Below are positions 22,063-33,506 of a DNA stretch of 64,000 nt, piece by piece. The stretch is from contig NZ_CP124750.1 in the NCBI RefSeq assembly GCF_029962605.1, positions 372,001 through 436,000 on the forward strand, read 5' to 3'. The position numbers and the translations under genes are program-made. The notes under the pieces were generated by a model. It saw only the letters and a list, made by a program, of their open reading frames with translations. It searched no databases and was not told the DNA's origin. Positions within the stretch are counted from its first letter, which is position 1; every line of letters begins with the position of its first letter. This DNA comes from Serratia sarumanii. GTDB taxonomy: Bacteria > Pseudomonadota > Gammaproteobacteria > Enterobacterales > Enterobacteriaceae.

Positions 22063-22231
22063 GACACAATCCCTGAATCTACGGATGGATAGCGGCCTGT
22101 TAACAAACCGCCAACGTTTTCGCGTGCAGTGTAGCCCAAAGATGCGCGCTATTCATAGGCAAATCCATTTCTTCTGGACGATTCTGAGCGTTAGAATATG
22201 CCGACATTCGATGCACTCACATGAGAAACCT

Positions 22232-23611
22232 ATGCGCATTCACATTCTTGGGATCTGTGGCACCTTTATGGGCGGGTTGGCGATGCTGGCGCGCTCACTG
22301 GGGCATGACGTCACCGGTTCGGACGCCAACGTCTATCCGCCGATGAGCACGCTGCTGGAGAACCAGGGGATCGATCTTATTCAGGGTTATGATCCGGCCC
22401 AGCTGGATCCGGCGCCGGATCTGGTGATCATCGGCAACGCCATGACGCGCGGCAACCCGTGCGTGGAGGCGGTGCTGGAACGTGGCATCCCTTACGTTTC
22501 CGGCCCGCAGTGGCTGCACGATGCCGTGTTGCGCGATCGCTGGGTACTGGCGGTCGCCGGCACCCACGGCAAAACCACCACCGCCGGCATGGCGACCTGG
22601 ATCCTCGAGGCCTGCGGCTACCAGCCCGGCTTCGTCATCGGCGGCGTGCCGGGCAACTTCGACGTATCGGCGCGCCTTGGCGGCAGCCCGTTCTTCGTGA
22701 TCGAGGCCGACGAGTATGACTGCGCGTTCTTCGACAAGCGCTCCAAGTTCGTGCATTACAGCCCGCGCACGCTGATCATGAACAACCTGGAGTTCGATCA
22801 CGCCGATATCTTCGACGATCTGAAAGCCATCCAGAAACAGTTCCACCACCTGGTGCGTCTGGTGCCGGGCAAAGGCAAGATCATCCTGCCGGACAACGAC
22901 AGCCACCTGAAGCAGGTGATGGCGATGGGCTGCTGGAGCGAGCAGGAGCTGGTGGGGGAAGAGGGCACCTGGCGCGCACAGAAGCTGACGCCGGACGCCA
23001 GCCATTACGCGGTTTTCCTCGACGGCGAACAGGTCGGCGAAGTGAACTGGGCGCTGGTGGGCGAGCACAACATGCATAACGGCCTGATGGCCATCGCCGC
23101 CACCCGCCACGTCGGCGTGCAGCCGGCGGACGCCTGCCGCGCGTTGGGCGATTTCATCAACGCCCGCCGCCGTCTGGAGCTGCGTGGCGAAGCCAACGGC
23201 GTCACGGTCTACGACGACTTCGCGCACCACCCGACGGCGATCCTGGCCACTCTGGCCGCGCTGCGCGGCAAGGTCGGCGGCACGGCGCGCATTCTGGCGG
23301 TGCTGGAGCCGCGCTCCAACACCATGAAAATGGGCATTAGCAAAAACGATCTGGCGCCTTCGCTCGGCCGCGCCGACGAGGTGTTCCTGTTCCAGCCGCA
23401 CCACATTCCGTGGCAGGTGGCGGAAGTGGCGGATGCCTGCGTGCAGCCGGCGCACTGGAGCGCGGATCTCGACACGCTGGTGGACATGGTGGTGAAAACC
23501 GCACAGCCGGGCGATCACATTCTGGTGATGAGCAACGGCGGCTTCGGCGGCATTCACGATCGCCTGCTGGACGCGCTGGCGAAAAAGCAGGAACCGAAAG
23601 TCACCTACTGA
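22232..23611 (+). CDS. mpl: UDP-N-acetylmuramate:L-alanyl-gamma-D-glutamyl-meso-diaminopimelate ligase
   Basis: A 459-residue Mur-ligase-family enzyme (E. coli 457) that reattaches the recycled murein tripeptide to UDP-MurNAc. The N-terminal Rossmann segment (MRIHILGICGTFMGGLA), the ATP-binding GTHGKTTT (about 110-117), a central-domain N-N-L-E-x-D-H-A-D motif and the C-terminal YDDFAHHPT motif are all present. The ATG at 22232 was chosen over a long upstream extension because it matches the family exactly. Followed by a strong terminator. In E. coli the neighbour is yjgA-pmbA; here it is a DUF1471 pair and argR. Confidence 0.97.
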   Translation: MRIHILGICGTFMGGLAMLARSLGHDVTGSDANVYPPMSTLLENQGIDLIQGYDPAQLDPAPDLVIIGNAMTRGNPCVEAVLERGIPYVSGPQWLHDAVLRDRWVLAVAGTHGKTTTAGMATWILEACGYQPGFVIGGVPGNFDVSARLGGSPFFVIEADEYDCAFFDKRSKFVHYSPRTLIMNNLEFDHADIFDDLKAIQKQFHHLVRLVPGKGKIILPDNDSHLKQVMAMGCWSEQELVGEEGTWRAQKLTPDASHYAVFLDGEQVGEVNWALVGEHNMHNGLMAIAATRHVGVQPADACRALGDFINARRRLELRGEANGVTVYDDFAHHPTAILATLAALRGKVGGTARILAVLEPRSNTMKMGISKNDLAPSLGRADEVFLFQPHHIPWQVAEVADACVQPAHWSADLDTLVDMVVKTAQPGDHILVMSNGGFGGIHDRLLDALAKKQEPKVTY

Positions 23612-23636
23612 TCGCTCAGCCGCATCAGCCACATCA

Positions 23637-23660
23637 AGGGCCGCATTCGCGGCTTTTTTT
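23637..23660 (+). terminator. Terminator of mpl
   Basis: GCCGC-ATTC-GCGGC hairpin followed by seven T. Confidence 0.85.
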
Positions 23661-23663
23661 ACG

Positions 23664-23693
23664 CCCATAAAAAAGCCCTCGCGAGCGAGGGCA
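23664..23693 (-). terminator. Terminator of the left DUF1471 gene
   Basis: GCCCTCGC and GCGAGGGC pair; on the minus strand the hairpin is followed by a T-run (AAAAAA on the plus strand at about 23669). Confidence 0.75.
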
Positions 23694-23808
23694 ACGGGGT
23701 TCGTCGGATAGGACGACGAGAGGGTCTCTGGGAAATCGGCGTTTGCGTCAGAACTCGGCAGTGGCAGTGACGAGGGTAATCAGCTCTGCAAAGCCGTTCC
23801 CAGAGTTG

Positions 23809-24072
23809 TTATTTGTAAATCTCGGCGGTGGCGTGGTAGTTGCCTTCGTTACGCGCTTCGATCACGCGGTAGGCGGTCGCGCCTTTCGCGTCGGCTTTCT
23901 CCGACAACGCCTGGCGAATGTCGGTCGGCGCGCCGTCGATGCCGCTGACGGTGATGGTGCCGATAGATTGCAGATTGGCGGTCTGATCGCTAGTCACCAG
24001 CTGGGCGGCGGAGGCGCCGAAGGAGATGACAGACAGCAGGCCGAATGCAGCGAGAGTAGTTTTCATGTTCAT
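23809..24072 (-). CDS. DUF1471 periplasmic stress protein, copy A (YhcN-like)
   Basis: An 87-residue protein with a signal peptide (about 1-22, ending SASA) and a single DUF1471 domain. The last 38 residues differ from copy B (24193-24456) at only a few positions, so the two are a recent tandem duplication. E. coli yhcN lies beside argR and is induced by acid and peroxide, which makes a YhcN-like role the best guess; family members are secreted and affect biofilm and stress tolerance. It has its own terminator downstream and probably its own promoter. Confidence 0.85.
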   Translation of the reverse strand: MNMKTTLAAFGLLSVISFGASAAQLVTSDQTANLQSIGTITVSGIDGAPTDIRQALSEKADAKGATAYRVIEARNEGNYHATAEIYK

Positions 24073-24192
24073 GATAGCGATCCTTGGTCATAACAGCCTG
24101 GAAGGGCTTGGCAGCGATTTTTATTCTTGAAGGCCGTTATGACAGCGTTTGATTCCAGAGATGTATTGCCCGTTGCCGGGTAATGCCGGTAC

Positions 24193-24456
24193 TTATTTGT
24201 AGATTTCAGCGGTTGCGTGGAAGCTGCCGTCATTGCGGGCTTCGATTACGCGGTAAGCGGTCGCCCCTTTGGCGTCGGCTTTGTCGGACAGCGCCTGGCG
24301 GATGTCGGAAGGCGCAGCGGCGACGCCGCTCACGGTGATTACACCGGCCGGCTGCAGTTTTGCGGCCTGAGTTGCATCAATAGATTGTGCTGCGAATGCA
24401 CCAAAGGAAAGCATGGACAGAACGCTCAGGGTTGCAACGGTAGCTTTAATTTTCAT
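24193..24456 (-). CDS. DUF1471 periplasmic stress protein, copy B (YhcN-like)
   Basis: An 87-residue (88 if the upstream ATG at 24459 is used) secreted protein with a signal peptide ending AFA and the DUF1471 domain. It shares with copy A the ASDIRQALS/DKADAKGATAYRVIEAR core and the terminal HATAEIYK. The paralogues are separated by about 120 bases, far more diverged in the non-coding part than in the coding part. A palindrome resembling a CRP site lies about 40 bases upstream. The nearest E. coli relative by context is yhcN, next to argR. Confidence 0.85.
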   Translation of the reverse strand: MKIKATVATLSVLSMLSFGAFAAQSIDATQAAKLQPAGVITVSGVAAAPSDIRQALSDKADAKGATAYRVIEARNDGSFHATAEIYK

Positions 24457-24492
24457 CATCTCGCCTCATCGTATTCTTTTATCAGTTCCAAC

Positions 24493-24512
24493 GAACTGTG
24501 ATTCAGTTCACG
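24493..24512 (-). promoter_or_regulatory. Palindrome upstream of DUF1471 copy B, CRP-like
   Basis: TGTGA-TTCAGT-TCACG fits the CRP consensus TGTGA-N6-TCACA with one mismatch. The same bases also form GAACTG-TGATT-CAGTTC. It lies about 40 bases before the ATG, close for an activator, so a repressor or a different regulator is possible. Confidence 0.4.
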
Positions 24513-24812
24513 AAAATGAGTATACAGCTAGTAACGCGAAAAATTAATAGTTAGCTAACAGTTGCTAGTGAAACTTTAACCTTATGATCCTTATTTTTTA
24601 TAACTGTAAGGAATAAAAAACGCTCACAAAACGATCTTTTGATGTTAAATTTATGTAATTTCAATAAGGTAAGTGCTTTTGACCAAAAGTGCGGAAGATC
24701 ACAGTGGGTACTGCTGGTTACATGTAGATGTCATGGAAATGTGTTGCTGAGGGATAAAAAAGCAGTGTTAAACGCGGTTGAAGGCGGGAAAGGTAACGTA
24801 AGAGTTAAAGAA

Positions 24813-24853
24813 GCGCTAACAAAGTGCGGGATAAAGCCGCACTTTGTTAGCGC
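24813..24853 (-). terminator. 17-bp perfect hairpin, probable argR terminator
   Basis: GCGCTAACAAAGTGCGG (24813-24829) and CCGCACTTTGTTAGCGC (24837-24853) pair without mismatch around a 7-base loop, 6 bases beyond the argR stop. On the minus strand it runs into TTCTTTAACTCTT. Confidence 0.7.
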
Positions 24854-24859
24854 CAGGTT

Positions 24860-26733
<1,874 letters not shown>

Positions 26734-26756
26734 TCGACGCCGATAGTCAGCCGATA

Positions 26757-26790
26757 AACGCCGCCGGACGCTGTTCCGGCGGTTTTTTTT
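26757..26790 (+). terminator. Terminator of mdh
   Basis: CGCCGCCGGA pairs with TCCGGCGG around CGCTGT, followed by eight T. Confidence 0.9.
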
Positions 26791-26799
26791 GCTCCGCGT

Positions 26800-27060
26800 T
26801 CACGATTTGATGCGCGCCTTGCGATCCAGCAGGCAATCGCTGTGCGGATCGTAATAGCGGCTTGGCCAGATCTCCGAGGGGTGGACGCCTATCGCTTCGG
26901 CGATCAGCCATTCCCCCTTCGGCCACGGGCGCGACAGCGCGTTGGCCAGCGTCGATGAGCTTAATCCGGCCTTGCGCGACACTGCCGCCAGCGTGGTGCC
27001 CTGCTTGCGTAGCGCCGCGATGATATCTGCCGGATGCCAATCTGGGTTCCTTGAATTCAT
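26800..27060 (-). CDS. nlp: Ner-like DNA-binding regulator Nlp (SfsB)
   Basis: An 86-residue helix-turn-helix protein. The start MNSRNPDWHPADIIAALRK and the LSSSTLANALSRPWPKGE recognition region match E. coli Nlp/SfsB, a relative of the Mu-phage Ner regulator, implicated in maltose gene expression. The ATG at 27058-27060 is preceded by AAGGAATG 5 bases upstream on the minus strand, better than the longer start at 27087. It is divergent from a second Mu-type regulator at 27242. A perfect inverted repeat (27093-27112) lies just upstream and is a candidate operator. In E. coli nlp also lies next to ispB. Confidence 0.93.
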   Translation of the reverse strand: MNSRNPDWHPADIIAALRKQGTTLAAVSRKAGLSSSTLANALSRPWPKGEWLIAEAIGVHPSEIWPSRYYDPHSDCLLDRKARIKS

Positions 27061-27092
27061 GTTTACATTCCTTTTCTGATTAGCCAAAGTTG

Positions 27093-27112
27093 CGTTAGTG
27101 GTATAACTAACG
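27093..27112. repeat. Perfect inverted repeat between nlp and the Mu-type gene
   Basis: CGTTAGT (27093-27099) and ACTAACG (27106-27112) are exact complements separated by GGTATA. The symmetry and position, 33 bases upstream of nlp, suggest a dimeric regulator binding site, most simply Nlp itself. Confidence 0.65.
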
Positions 27113-27171
27113 GGTCAAGGTTAAGCGCATGAACAACGTGAAACGCTTATTCGGAAACCAGAATACCATTA

Positions 27172-27208
27172 AATTTCCTAAAAAATACCCAAGTAATTTC
27201 CAAAAAAT
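27172..27208 (+). repeat. Direct repeat in the leader of the Mu-type gene
   Basis: AATTTCCTAAAAAAT (27172-27186) is repeated with one deletion as AATTTCCAAAAAAT (27195-27208), 23 bases start to start, roughly two helical turns, so both face the same side of DNA. Confidence 0.55.
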
Positions 27209-27241
27209 GACGTTGCCCACTATTGCCCAGAGATGATGGCT

Positions 27242-27598
27242 ATGAAAAAAGAGTGGTTTGCCGCCAAGGAACTGACAGGCATCGCAGGATTACCTTCCTC
27301 ACCACAGGGAATCAATCTGATGGCCCGGCGCGAAGGCTGGATCAGCCGCAGGCGTAAAGGCGTGCAGGGAAAAGCGTTGGAGTACCATATCGACAGCCTG
27401 CCTTCAGACGTACGTAACCTGCTGGTGCTGAAGGAAGACGGGGCGGCATATGACGTAGAGCGTCAGGATCCGTTGGCGGTCTGGATCGAGTATTACTACC
27501 ATTTGACGGAAAGCGAGCGCGAGAAAATGGTGGCTTTCCTGATGCGGGAAGGGATCGGCGGCCTGCTGGCGCGTATCGACGAAGAGAGCAATACCTAG
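27242..27598 (+). CDS. Mu-type winged-helix DNA-binding protein (YfeC/YfeD-like)
   Basis: A 118-residue protein. The N-terminal half (about 1-70; WFAAKELTGIAGLPSS, ARREGWISRRRKGVQGKALEY) is the Mu DNA-binding domain found in the MuA transposase and Mu repressor c. The C-terminal half (EREKMVAFLMREGIGGLLARI) matches the tail of E. coli YfeC and YfeD, DNA-binding proteins of unclear role. There is no transposase catalytic domain, so it is a regulator and not a transposase. Starts at 27233 and 27236 are also possible. It is divergent from nlp, mirroring the c/ner arrangement in phage Mu. GC content matches the neighbours, so it is an old resident. Confidence 0.85.
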   Translation: MKKEWFAAKELTGIAGLPSSPQGINLMARREGWISRRRKGVQGKALEYHIDSLPSDVRNLLVLKEDGAAYDVERQDPLAVWIEYYYHLTESEREKMVAFLMREGIGGLLARIDEESNT

Positions 27599-27630
27599 GC
27601 AGGCCCGCGTATGCGGGCCTGATGGTTTTT
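27599..27630 (+). terminator. Terminator after the Mu-type gene
   Basis: CAGGCCCGC (27600-27608) and GCGGGCCTG (27613-27621) pair around GTAT, then ATGGTTTTT. Confidence 0.8.
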
Positions 27631-27646
27631 AAGAAATATTAATTTC

Positions 27647-28618
27647 TTAAAAGTCGCGTTGCACCGCCAGATGGGCCAGGCCCTCCAGCGCCGTGCGGTG
27701 CTCCGATGCCGGCAATGCCTGCAGCGCGGCGATCGCCTTGTCGGCCTCTTCCTCGGCGCGTTTGCGGGTGTATTCCAGCGAACCGCATTGCTGCATCGCC
27801 TGCAGCACCGGCTCCAACAGGTGACGGCCGTTGCCTTGCTCAATCGCGCCGCGGATCATGTCACGCTGGGCGTCGTCGCCGTTGTGCATCGCGTGCAGCA
27901 GCGGCAGGGTCGGTTTCCCTTCGTTCAGATCGTCGCCGGTGTTTTTGCCCAAGGTGCTGCCGTCGGCGCTGTAGTCGAGCAGATCGTCGATCAGCTGGAA
28001 AGCGGTGCCGAGGTAGCGGCCATAGTCTTGCAGCGCCCGTTCTTGCTCAGCGCTGGCGCCGGACAGGATCGCCGACGATTGCGCCGCCGCCTCAAACAGA
28101 CGGGCGGTTTTGCTGTAGATCACCCGCATATAGCTTTCTTCGCTGATGTCGGGATCGTGCACGTTCATCAACTGCAGCACTTCACCTTCGGCGATGACGT
28201 TGACCGCTTCCGACATCAGCGCCAGCACGCGCAGGGATTCCAGGCTGGTCATCATCTGGAAGGCGCGGGTGTAGATAAAGTCGCCGACCAGCACGCTGGC
28301 GGCGTTGCCGAACGCCGCGTTGGCGGTGGCTTTGCCGCGGCGCATGTCCGATTCGTCAACGACGTCGTCATGCAGCAGCGTGGCGGTATGGATGAATTCG
28401 ATCAGGGCGGCCACGGTGACGTGCTTGCTGCCTTCATAGCCCAATGCCCGCGCCGCCAGGACGGCGATCATCGGCCGGATGCGCTTACCGCCACCGCTGA
28501 TAATGTAATAGCCAAGCTGATTGATGAGCGTGACATCGGAATTCAGCTGTTCGAGAATTGTTGCGTTCACGGCCGCCATATCTTGCGCGGTTAACTCGGT
28601 AATTTGCTCTAGGTTCAT
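27647..28618 (-). CDS. ispB: Octaprenyl diphosphate synthase
   Basis: A 323-residue trans-prenyltransferase, the same length as E. coli IspB, making the C40 side chain of ubiquinone and menaquinone. Both aspartate-rich motifs are visible, LLHDDVVDESD (about 82-92) and LIDDLLDYSAD (about 210-220), with GGGKRIRP near residue 43. The start (MNLEQITELT) matches the family; the in-frame upstream codons are leader. It is divergent from rplU as in E. coli. It supplies the side chain for the ubiquinone pathway that UbiTUV serve anaerobically at the end of this window. Confidence 0.97.
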   Translation of the reverse strand: MNLEQITELTAQDMAAVNATILEQLNSDVTLINQLGYYIISGGGKRIRPMIAVLAARALGYEGSKHVTVAALIEFIHTATLLHDDVVDESDMRRGKATANAAFGNAASVLVGDFIYTRAFQMMTSLESLRVLALMSEAVNVIAEGEVLQLMNVHDPDISEESYMRVIYSKTARLFEAAAQSSAILSGASAEQERALQDYGRYLGTAFQLIDDLLDYSADGSTLGKNTGDDLNEGKPTLPLLHAMHNGDDAQRDMIRGAIEQGNGRHLLEPVLQAMQQCGSLEYTRKRAEEEADKAIAALQALPASEHRTALEGLAHLAVQRDF

Positions 28619-28786
28619 TGTATTTTTTTCAGCTGTGTTTCTCTTCACCGCGTTGAGATCGCTGCTCACATCGGTACATGGCGGTAACTGTCCCTATGAT
28701 TGTACTTGAAAAACGGTCCAGATAAACGCCACGAAAGAAACTGCGCTTTTTTTCTTCTTTTTTCTTGTTCTGGTCTTATTCTGCTC

Positions 28787-28815
28787 TTGTCATGCGCTGC
28801 TTTTTTGCGTAGAAT
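28787..28815 (+). promoter_or_regulatory. Sigma70 promoter of the rplU operon
   Basis: TTGTCA (28787-28792) and TAGAAT (28810-28815) are 17 bp apart, about 75 bases upstream of rplU. Confidence 0.75.
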
Positions 28816-28831
28816 TCGCGCCCTATTGTGA

Positions 28832-29200
<369 letters not shown>

Positions 29201-29205
29201 GTTAG

Positions 29206-29475
<270 letters not shown>

Positions 29476-29501
29476 TTTTTCGAGCCTTACGAAATAGATG
29501 T

Positions 29502-29531
29502 AAGCCCCGCAATTCGTTGCGGGGCTTTTTA
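29502..29531 (+). terminator. Terminator after rpmA
   Basis: AAGCCCCGCAA and TTGCGGGGCTT pair around TTCG, then TTTT. Strong, but yhbE-obgE follow on the same strand, so it is probably partial. Confidence 0.88.
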
Positions 29532-29580
29532 CATTTATGGGTTGCCTGAGGGCAGGCCCGTCAGCGTTGGCGAAGGTGAT

Positions 29581-30552
29581 ATGGATACGAAGCAGCAGGT
29601 CGGCGTTGGCATTTCTCTGGCGTTAACCACGGCGGTTTGCTGGGGCGCGTTGCCGATTGCGATGAAAGAAGTGTTGGTGGTGATGGAGCCGTTTACCGTT
29701 GTCTGGTATCGCTTTACCATGGCCGCCATCGGTTTGGGCGCGATCCTCGCGGTGCGCGGCAAGCTGCCGCCGCTGACGATGTTCCGCCAGCCGCGTTGGC
29801 TGCTGCTGTTGGCGATCGCGACGGCGGGGCTGCTGGGCAACTTTGTGTTCTTCAGTTCCTCGCTGCAATACCTGAGCCCGACGGCGTCGCAGGTGATTGG
29901 CCAGCTGTCGCCGGTCGGCATGATGTTCGCCAGCGTGCTGATTTTAAAAGAACGCATGCGCGTCACCCAGGTCATTGGCGCCCTGATGCTGATTTGCGGA
30001 CTGATGCTGTTTTTCAACGTCAGTCTGATAGAGATCTTCACCCGGCTGACGGACTACACGCTGGGCGTCATGCTGGGCGTGTGCGCGGCGATGGTCTGGG
30101 TGAGCTATGGCGTGGCGCAGAAGGTGTTGCTGCGCCGGCTGGCTTCGCCGCAGATCCTGGTTATGTTGTACACTTTATGTGCGATGGCGTTGTTCCCTCT
30201 GGCCAAACCCGAGGTGATTTTCCAGCTGAGCGGCTGGCAATTGGCGTGTTTGCTGTTTTGCGGCGCCAATACGCTGATCGGCTACGGCGCGCTGGCAGAG
30301 GCGATGGCGCGTTGGCAGGCGGCGCAGGTAAGCGCGTTGGTGACGCTGACCCCGCTGTTTACCCTGCTGTTTTCAGATTTATTGGCGTTGGCCTGGCCCC
30401 AGGCATTCGCCGCGCCGACGCTGAACATTGTCGGCTATGTCGGTGCGTTTGTGGTTGTGGCGGGCGCCATGTTTTCCGCAATTGGTCACCGGTGGTGGCC
30501 GCGACGGGCAGAACCCCCCCTGGTTGCTCCTTTGAAGCAGCCCGGTGAATGA
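29581..30552 (+). CDS. yhbE: EamA/DMT-family transporter YhbE
   Basis: A 323-residue inner-membrane protein with ten predicted hydrophobic segments in two EamA repeats, matching E. coli YhbE (321 residues) from its start at MDTKQQVGVGISLALTTA. Typical of drug/metabolite transporters exporting small metabolites or amino acids; substrate unknown. The first in-frame ATG at 29581 is preceded by GAAGGTGAT. It sits between rpmA and obgE exactly as in E. coli; the obgE start is 16 bases after its stop. Confidence 0.93.
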   Translation: MDTKQQVGVGISLALTTAVCWGALPIAMKEVLVVMEPFTVVWYRFTMAAIGLGAILAVRGKLPPLTMFRQPRWLLLLAIATAGLLGNFVFFSSSLQYLSPTASQVIGQLSPVGMMFASVLILKERMRVTQVIGALMLICGLMLFFNVSLIEIFTRLTDYTLGVMLGVCAAMVWVSYGVAQKVLLRRLASPQILVMLYTLCAMALFPLAKPEVIFQLSGWQLACLLFCGANTLIGYGALAEAMARWQAAQVSALVTLTPLFTLLFSDLLALAWPQAFAAPTLNIVGYVGAFVVVAGAMFSAIGHRWWPRRAEPPLVAPLKQPGE

Positions 30553-30568
30553 TTTACGGAGACGGTAA

Positions 30569-31741
<1,173 letters not shown>

Positions 31742-31777
31742 TTCGGTGATAAGGGGCTCAGCAACGCTGGGCCCTTG

Positions 31778-32839
31778 TTATTTAAGCGCCTTTTCCGGCA
31801 GCCAGCACTGGGCGTTCAGGCCGCGCGCATCGCGGCGGTTTTCCAGCGTCAAACGCCCCTGGTGCAACTGCACGATGCGGATCACGATATTCAGGCCCAG
31901 CCCACTGCCGCCGTAGCGTTGATCCATGCGGCGAAACGCCTGCGTCAGCTCCCCGACCATCTCTTCCTTGATCCCCGGGCCATCGTCGATGACTTGCAGC
32001 AGATAGCCGTTGTCTTGCGGCGTTAACTGCACCTGTATCGCGCCGCCTTCAGGGCCGTAACGGTGGGCGTTTTCGACCAGGTTGCGCAGCAGCAGCCGCA
32101 GCAGCACCGGATCGCCGTTTACTGTGGCAGTAGCCGGCAAGTGCCAGTCCAGCGTCTGCGCGCGTTGGGCGGCCATTTCGTCGAGCTCTTCACGCAGCGG
32201 CTGGATCACATCGGCCACCCAATCGACATGCTGATAATGGCCGCGGGCGAAGTCTTGCCCGGCGCGCGACAGCATCAGCAACTGCTCGACGGTGTGCATC
32301 AGCTGATCGATGCGGGCGATCAGCGCCTGGCTTCCCTTGACGCCCTGTTTCTCCATCAGTTCCAGATGCAGGCGGATGCCGGCCAGCGGCGTGCGCAGCT
32401 CGTGGGCGGCGTCGGCGGTGAACAGGCGTTCCTGTTGAATGGTGTTGTCCAATCGTGAGAACAGCTGATTGAGTGCATTGGTGACCGCCACCATTTCCTG
32501 GCTGTCGCTGGCGATCGGCAGCGGCGTCAGGTTATCGGCAGAGCGCTTTTCCAGCCGTTTCTGCAATTGGTTGAGCGGGCGGATGATCCAGCTGATGGCC
32601 CAAAACGACGCCAGCAGCGTGACGATCATCATGATCAGCGAAGGCGCCAACAGCGACGCGATGGCCTCGGCGATCTCGCTATCGACGCGTTCGGTACGCA
32701 CTTTGGCGGACAGGGTTTCGTCCACCAGGAAGCCGATCTGTTCCTGGCTTTCGTGCCACAGCCAGAAGGCGCTAATGAGTTGCGTGACCAGCAGGATCAG
32801 CGCCAGCATCAGCAGCAGGCGGCGGCGCATGCTGATCAT
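31778..32839 (-). CDS. pmrB: PmrB (BasS) sensor histidine kinase
   Basis: A 353-residue membrane sensor: TM1 (about 7-27), a short periplasmic loop (28-62) rich in Glu and Asp, TM2 (about 64-85), HAMP, and the H-box FTADAAHELRTPLAG with the phospho-accepting H146. The kinase domain shows an N-box (LLRNLVENAHRYGPEGG), the G1 motif DDGPGI and the G2 motif GGSGLGL. The acidic periplasmic loop is how Salmonella PmrB senses Fe3+ and low pH. It phosphorylates PmrA to control lipid A modification and polymyxin resistance. It overlaps pmrA by 4 bases (ATGA). It could be a QseC-like paralogue, but the WLWHES-Q start and loop size fit PmrB best. Confidence 0.9.
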   Translation of the reverse strand: MISMRRRLLLMLALILLVTQLISAFWLWHESQEQIGFLVDETLSAKVRTERVDSEIAEAIASLLAPSLIMMIVTLLASFWAISWIIRPLNQLQKRLEKRSADNLTPLPIASDSQEMVAVTNALNQLFSRLDNTIQQERLFTADAAHELRTPLAGIRLHLELMEKQGVKGSQALIARIDQLMHTVEQLLMLSRAGQDFARGHYQHVDWVADVIQPLREELDEMAAQRAQTLDWHLPATATVNGDPVLLRLLLRNLVENAHRYGPEGGAIQVQLTPQDNGYLLQVIDDGPGIKEEMVGELTQAFRRMDQRYGGSGLGLNIVIRIVQLHQGRLTLENRRDARGLNAQCWLPEKALK

Positions 32840-33498
32840 GAGGAGGGTTCCAGGCGGTAGCCGATGCCGCGCACGGTGCGGATGCGATCCTTGCCCAGTT
32901 TGCGGCGCAGGTTGTGAATGTGTACTTCCAGCGTGTTGGAACCTAAATCGTCTTGCCAGGTATAGAGATCCTGCTGCAGGAGTTCACGGTTGACCGTCTG
33001 CCCGGCACGCATGATAAGACGCGCCAGAATGGCGAACTCTTTCGGCGTGACCTCCACCGGCTGCTGCTGCAGGTAAACCTGCTGGCTGGAGAGGTTCAGC
33101 TGCAGATCGTCCACCTGCATCAGATTGTCGCTGTGCCCCTGGTAGCGCCGCAGGAGGGCGCGTACGCGCGCCTGCAGCTCGACCAGCGCGAAGGGTTTGA
33201 CCAGGTAGTCGTCGGCGCCGGCGTCCAGCCCGTCGACGCGGTCTTCCAGCGCGTCGCGGGCGGTCAGGATCAGCACCGGCAGATCGATCTGTTGGCGGCG
33301 CCACTGCCGCAGCAGCGCGGCGCCGTCGGTGTCCGGCAGGCCGAGATCCAGGATCACCATGCTGTATTGGCTGGTGATGAGCAGGCTGTTGGCCTCCGCC
33401 GCCGTGGCGGCGCAGTCGCAGACGTAACCTTCGCCGGTCAGCGCCAGCGCCAGCCCCTGTTGCAACAGTTCATCATCCTCAACGACCAGCAGCTTCAT
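32836..33498 (-). CDS. pmrA: PmrA (BasR) response regulator
   Basis: A 220-residue OmpR/PhoB-type regulator. The receiver domain carries E7/D8/D9 and the phospho-acceptor D51 (VILDLGLPDTDG); the C-terminal winged-helix domain ends in LEVHIHNLRRKLGKDRIRTVRGIGYRLE. With PmrB it controls lipid A modification genes in Enterobacteria. Its ATG lies 8 bases before the dacB stop on the minus strand, so dacB-pmrA-pmrB are one transcription unit. No PmrA box could be confirmed in front of dacB. Confidence 0.93.
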   Translation of the reverse strand: MKLLVVEDDELLQQGLALALTGEGYVCDCAATAAEANSLLITSQYSMVILDLGLPDTDGAALLRQWRRQQIDLPVLILTARDALEDRVDGLDAGADDYLVKPFALVELQARVRALLRRYQGHSDNLMQVDDLQLNLSSQQVYLQQQPVEVTPKEFAILARLIMRAGQTVNRELLQQDLYTWQDDLGSNTLEVHIHNLRRKLGKDRIRTVRGIGYRLEPSS

Positions 33499-33506
33499 GA
33501 TGATCC

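Larger units (their letters stand above)
24457..24859. other. Intergenic region between DUF1471 copy B and argR
   Basis: About 400 bases, AT-richer than the genes. It contains a CRP-like palindrome near copy B (24493-24512), no convincing gene, and a 17-bp perfect hairpin next to the argR stop. Confidence 0.6.
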
